Assembly: GCA_035269015.1 (NCBI GenBank)
Contig: DATFJU010000004.1
Coordinates: forward strand, 1 to 14,905
DNA from: JAIPJO01 sp035269015
Lineage (GTDB): Bacteria > Patescibacteriota > Patescibacteriia > Patescibacteriales > UBA12465
Direction of reading: 5' to 3'
Length of the DNA: 14,905 bases
The notes below the pieces were generated by a model. That model saw nothing but the letters and a program-made list of their open reading frames with translations. It searched no databases and was not told the DNA's origin. Below, in pieces: positions 12,665 through 14,905 of this stretch. Each line of letters opens with the position of its first letter. Position 1 is the stretch's first letter. A program made the translations under genes and the position numbers.

Positions 12665-14306
12665 AGAATTTTTTAAATACCAAAGAAGAAAGTTTCAAAG
12701 ATACTTTAGGGAAAATAAAGTAGCACGAATTTCAGTAACAGTTTTAATGTTAGCTATTATAGTTTTAATAGCCTGGGGTGTCTTTTATCTGGCTAAACTT
12801 GGTTTAGAGTTTACCCAAACAGAAAAGGGTGTTTTTATGAATCAAGTTGGTCCTTTATATATCTATGAAATTTTTCTACTAATTACTGGTTTCTTAGTAT
12901 TTGTCAGCAGTGTTATTTTTGGTTTAGTTAATTTTTTTAAAGGTTATAAGGATAGCTGGATAATGGCTAGTCCTAAATATAGAAAAATGTTGTGGGTCAA
13001 TTCTATTAAAGCTTTAAATAGTTCTACTTGGGCTATTGTAATTATCAGTATTCCATTATTAATAGCCACCGGACAAGTATTTAATTTTTCATTTTTGGCT
13101 GTTTTTCTATCTGTTTTAGCAGTGTTATTTTTTGCAGTAATTTGTTCTCTATTGGCTATAATGGTTATTTTTATCTTCTCAATACTAATGAGTTTGTTTA
13201 AGATAAAAAGCTTTAGAGTTCTAGTTGCACTTGCTAGTGCTGTAGTAATATATATAGCTGTGTTTATATGGCAAAGAGTTGTAAACATGAATTTGGAGAA
13301 GATTTTTCAAGTAGATAATGTTGTTAATCCTAGTTTATCAGTCTTTTCTGATTATTTTTCTGTATTTCCATCTCACTTTTCAGCTATGGTTATTTTTAAT
13401 TTTCAAGTAGGCGATACTATTAGTGCTATTAGATACGTAGCCATCTTATTATTAGCTTTATTTATTATAATTTTAATATTTAAACTTTTAGAATCTAAGT
13501 TTCTTTATATTTGGCAAATTTTTCAGGAAGGATCTTTTGAGGCTAAGAAAGAAAAAAAGAAAACTAGCAAGCATTTATTTCAAAAAAGTTTTCCTAAATC
13601 AGCTGAAGCTGTTGTTTACAAAAAAGAACTTTTGACTTCATTGCGTTCAACGAAAAACTTTTTGTGGTTTTCATTTCTAGCAATACTATTATTTGCGCAA
13701 GTAGGTGTAATTACACTGCTTGATAGATATTCAAATATTGGCGATGGTTTTATTTTAGGTGAGAATATGATAGCAGTGCAGTTAGCTATAGTACTATTCT
13801 TTATCACTGCTTTTATTATTCGTTTTGTATTTCCATCTTTTAGCCAGGAAAGTGATACCTCTTGGATTATGGGGTCAGCTCCTATTAAAATGTCTAAAGT
13901 TTTTTATAGTAAATACAAAGTATTTTCTTTGGTTTTAGTTCTTTTAGGTGTTTTATCACTTTTATTATATATAATACCTCAGCAAATCAGCCTTTCTTTA
14001 TCTCTAGCTTTAAGTTTAGTTACCATAATAGCAGTTCTAACTTTAACTATGCTGGGATTAGCTTTAGGAGCTATGTATATCAACTTGGAGAGTAATGATC
14101 CTAATGAATTAAGTACCTCAGCGCCTGGTATTAGCTTTATGGTTTCAGCTTTAGCTTATATAGCTTTAGTTACATATTTGTTTTATCTAAGTATTTCAAG
14201 TGCTAGCTATTTACTTTTACTTCTATTTGCTGTTATTTCAATCATTATTATATTTATCTTTAAGCGTTTGGCAGTGAAGGCTTTAGAGAGGATAGAATAT
14301 TATTAA
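12657..14306 (+). CDS. ABC-2 type exporter permease, 12 TM, internally duplicated
   Basis: Membrane partner of the upstream ATPase; 549 residues from the ATG at 12657. A GTG at 12612 would add 15 residues but would overlap the ATPase gene by 53 nt; the ATG gives an 8-nt overlap and the usual short basic N-terminus (MLKEFFKYQRRKFQRYF), so it is preferred. About 12 hydrophobic segments: near 26-46, 69-92, 125-141, 144-176, 187-205, 259-277, then after a Lys-rich loop (about 297-305) 336-356, 371-393, 423-441, 446-475, 494-512 and 516-536. The two halves share a motif just after their second helix: DSWIMASP (99-106) and DTSWIMGSAP (400-409). One polypeptide can thus supply both halves of the exporter pore. 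Each half begins with a basic amphipathic stretch. Substrate unknown. Confidence 0.85.
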   Translation: MLKEFFKYQRRKFQRYFRENKVARISVTVLMLAIIVLIAWGVFYLAKLGLEFTQTEKGVFMNQVGPLYIYEIFLLITGFLVFVSSVIFGLVNFFKGYKDSWIMASPKYRKMLWVNSIKALNSSTWAIVIISIPLLIATGQVFNFSFLAVFLSVLAVLFFAVICSLLAIMVIFIFSILMSLFKIKSFRVLVALASAVVIYIAVFIWQRVVNMNLEKIFQVDNVVNPSLSVFSDYFSVFPSHFSAMVIFNFQVGDTISAIRYVAILLLALFIIILIFKLLESKFLYIWQIFQEGSFEAKKEKKKTSKHLFQKSFPKSAEAVVYKKELLTSLRSTKNFLWFSFLAILLFAQVGVITLLDRYSNIGDGFILGENMIAVQLAIVLFFITAFIIRFVFPSFSQESDTSWIMGSAPIKMSKVFYSKYKVFSLVLVLLGVLSLLLYIIPQQISLSLSLALSLVTIIAVLTLTMLGLALGAMYINLESNDPNELSTSAPGISFMVSALAYIALVTYLFYLSISSASYLLLLLFAVISIIIIFIFKRLAVKALERIEYY

Positions 14307-14341
14307 TATTATTTATTATAATTTATTATTAATATAAAAAT

Positions 14342-14740
14342 ATGAACAAAATTAAAAAAGAAAACGTCATAGTACTTAGTGGGGCGATGTTTACAATGGT
14401 TGCCCTCTTACATTTATTGCGTTTAATTACTGGTTCTGAGTTGCTTGTAGCTGGATTCAACATTTCTATATGGTTGTCTCTAGAGGCGGTTATTTTAACT
14501 GGTTTGTTAGCTTTTTTTAATTTAAATTTAATAGAAAAAAAGACTAAAGTTTTTTGGTTAAAGTATGTTTTAGCACTAGTTATTTTTGATGCTTTAATTG
14601 CTTTATTTTTCTTGATTAATAATTTAACTTTTTTAGGCATTTCTCCAAATTCCTTTTCTTTTATTTTTATTTTTGATGCAGTGCTTATACTGGTATTGTT
14701 TTATTATATTAATAAGATAAAGAGTTTGCATAAGAAATAA
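14342..14740 (+). CDS. Small four-helix membrane protein of unknown function
   Basis: Not recognised as a named family. 132 residues with four hydrophobic helices at about 9-28, 35-58, 72-92 and 103-123, Lys-rich ends (MNKIKKEN and KSLHKK) and a KKTK loop between helices 2 and 3, so both termini are probably cytosolic. The N-terminal half (ALLHLLRLITGSELLVAGF, 21-39, then a WLS-containing helix) recalls short two-helix hypothetical proteins seen in Patescibacteria; this is memory, not a search. Charged residues inside helices (Glu48, Asp83, Asp112) might be functional. It follows the permease by 35 nt of pure AT sequence containing a TATAAT (14317-14322), so it may be co-transcribed or have its own weak promoter. 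It could be an accessory subunit of the exporter, but nothing proves that. Confidence 0.72.
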   Translation: MNKIKKENVIVLSGAMFTMVALLHLLRLITGSELLVAGFNISIWLSLEAVILTGLLAFFNLNLIEKKTKVFWLKYVLALVIFDALIALFFLINNLTFLGISPNSFSFIFIFDAVLILVLFYYINKIKSLHKK

Positions 14741-14759
14741 TCTTATTTAAGTTTAATTT

Positions 14760-14903
14760 CTAATCTTTTTTATCTAAGTATTTATTTATTAATTCAAGAT
14801 CTTTTTTATCTTTATCTCTATTCTTTTTCTTTTTCCACTTAATAACTTCACTTAATTTTACTATTGGTAAATCATTTATTATTTCAGAATCATCTATTAG
14901 ATA
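14760..14903 (-). CDS. C-terminal 47 residues of a gene entering from the right
   Basis: An open minus-strand frame runs from the window edge to a TAG at 14760-14762. It reads YLIDDSEIINDLPIV, then KLSEVIKWKKKKNRDKDKKD, ending LELINKYLDKKD. The pattern of a short hydrophobic strand, VIKWKK, a charged RDKDKKDLELI helix and a Tyr-Leu end resembles the C-termini of nucleotidyltransferase-fold proteins (MNT/AbiEii-like or related), where a K..R.KD..DL.LI helix is common. That is a weak resemblance. The gene is convergent with the small membrane protein, 19 nt away. Codon use is like the rest of the window. Confidence 0.6.
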   Translation of the reverse strand, partial: YLIDDSEIINDLPIVKLSEVIKWKKKKNRDKDKKDLELINKYLDKKD

Positions 14904-14905
14904 GT

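Noticed and set aside
12944..13288. 114-codon minus-strand open frame inside the permease
   Set aside because: Antisense reading of transmembrane codons; no start context or recognisable domain.
1..14905. UGA reassigned to Gly as in Gracilibacteria/Absconditabacteria
   Set aside because: All genes are full length under the standard bacterial code with no in-frame TGA; only the lack of TGA stops is left to explain.
1..14905. CRISPR array, insertion sequence, prophage or toxin-antitoxin pair
   Set aside because: No spaced direct repeats, transposase, integrase or phage gene is present; the right-edge fragment only faintly recalls a nucleotidyltransferase and is too short to call a toxin or antitoxin.

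Overview
The window is a dense, strongly AT-rich bacterial chromosome segment with 17 protein-coding genes (two cut by the window edges), two tRNAs and short intergenic gaps. No insertion sequence, phage gene or CRISPR array is visible. The features suggest a small-genome bacterium of the Patescibacteria/CPR, probably Parcubacteria-like: short housekeeping proteins, a murA-PEGA protein pair, a tandem run of GT2 glycosyltransferases, almost no Shine-Dalgarno sequences, tRNAs without encoded CCA and low GC. This lineage call is an inference from gene content and style; no 16S gene is present.

Layout, left to right. (1) 1-1861, minus strand: dcd - thyA - DHFR/RibD_C-like reductase, a compact dTMP-synthesis operon (dCTP to dUMP to dTMP, plus a probable folate reductase). 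(2) 1997-5897, plus strand: a DUF167 protein, three GT2 glycosyltransferases and galU, nearly gapless, probably building a cell-surface glycan. (3) 5967-8567, minus strand: murA followed 3 nt later by a membrane-anchored PEGA/beta-propeller protein. A shared bidirectional hairpin terminator separates blocks 2 and 3. (4) 8697-9011, plus strand: rplU alone, with a promoter that interlocks with the divergent murA promoter and a hairpin at the predicted RNA 5' end. (5) 9070-11522, minus strand: dnaB - ybaB, a terminator, then recR with its own promoter. (6) 11697-14740, plus strand: tRNA-Lys(UUU), tRNA-Thr(UGU), then an ABC-2 type exporter (ATPase plus 12-TM permease) and a small four-TM protein of unknown function. 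(7) 14760-14903, minus strand: the last 47 codons of a gene entering from the right.

No clearly new defence or mobile system is visible. The notable signals concern gene expression: overlapping murA/rplU promoters; two unrelated plus-strand units (rplU and the tRNAs) that both begin with a hairpin plus U-run although no upstream plus-strand gene needs terminating; near-complete lack of Shine-Dalgarno sequences with two starts apparently leaderless; and no TGA stop among 17. Protein-level oddities are a RecR lacking the usual Toprim glutamate, a MurA with a two-glycine insertion beside its active-site Cys, a GT2 enzyme with Asp in place of the usual His, and an internally duplicated permease.
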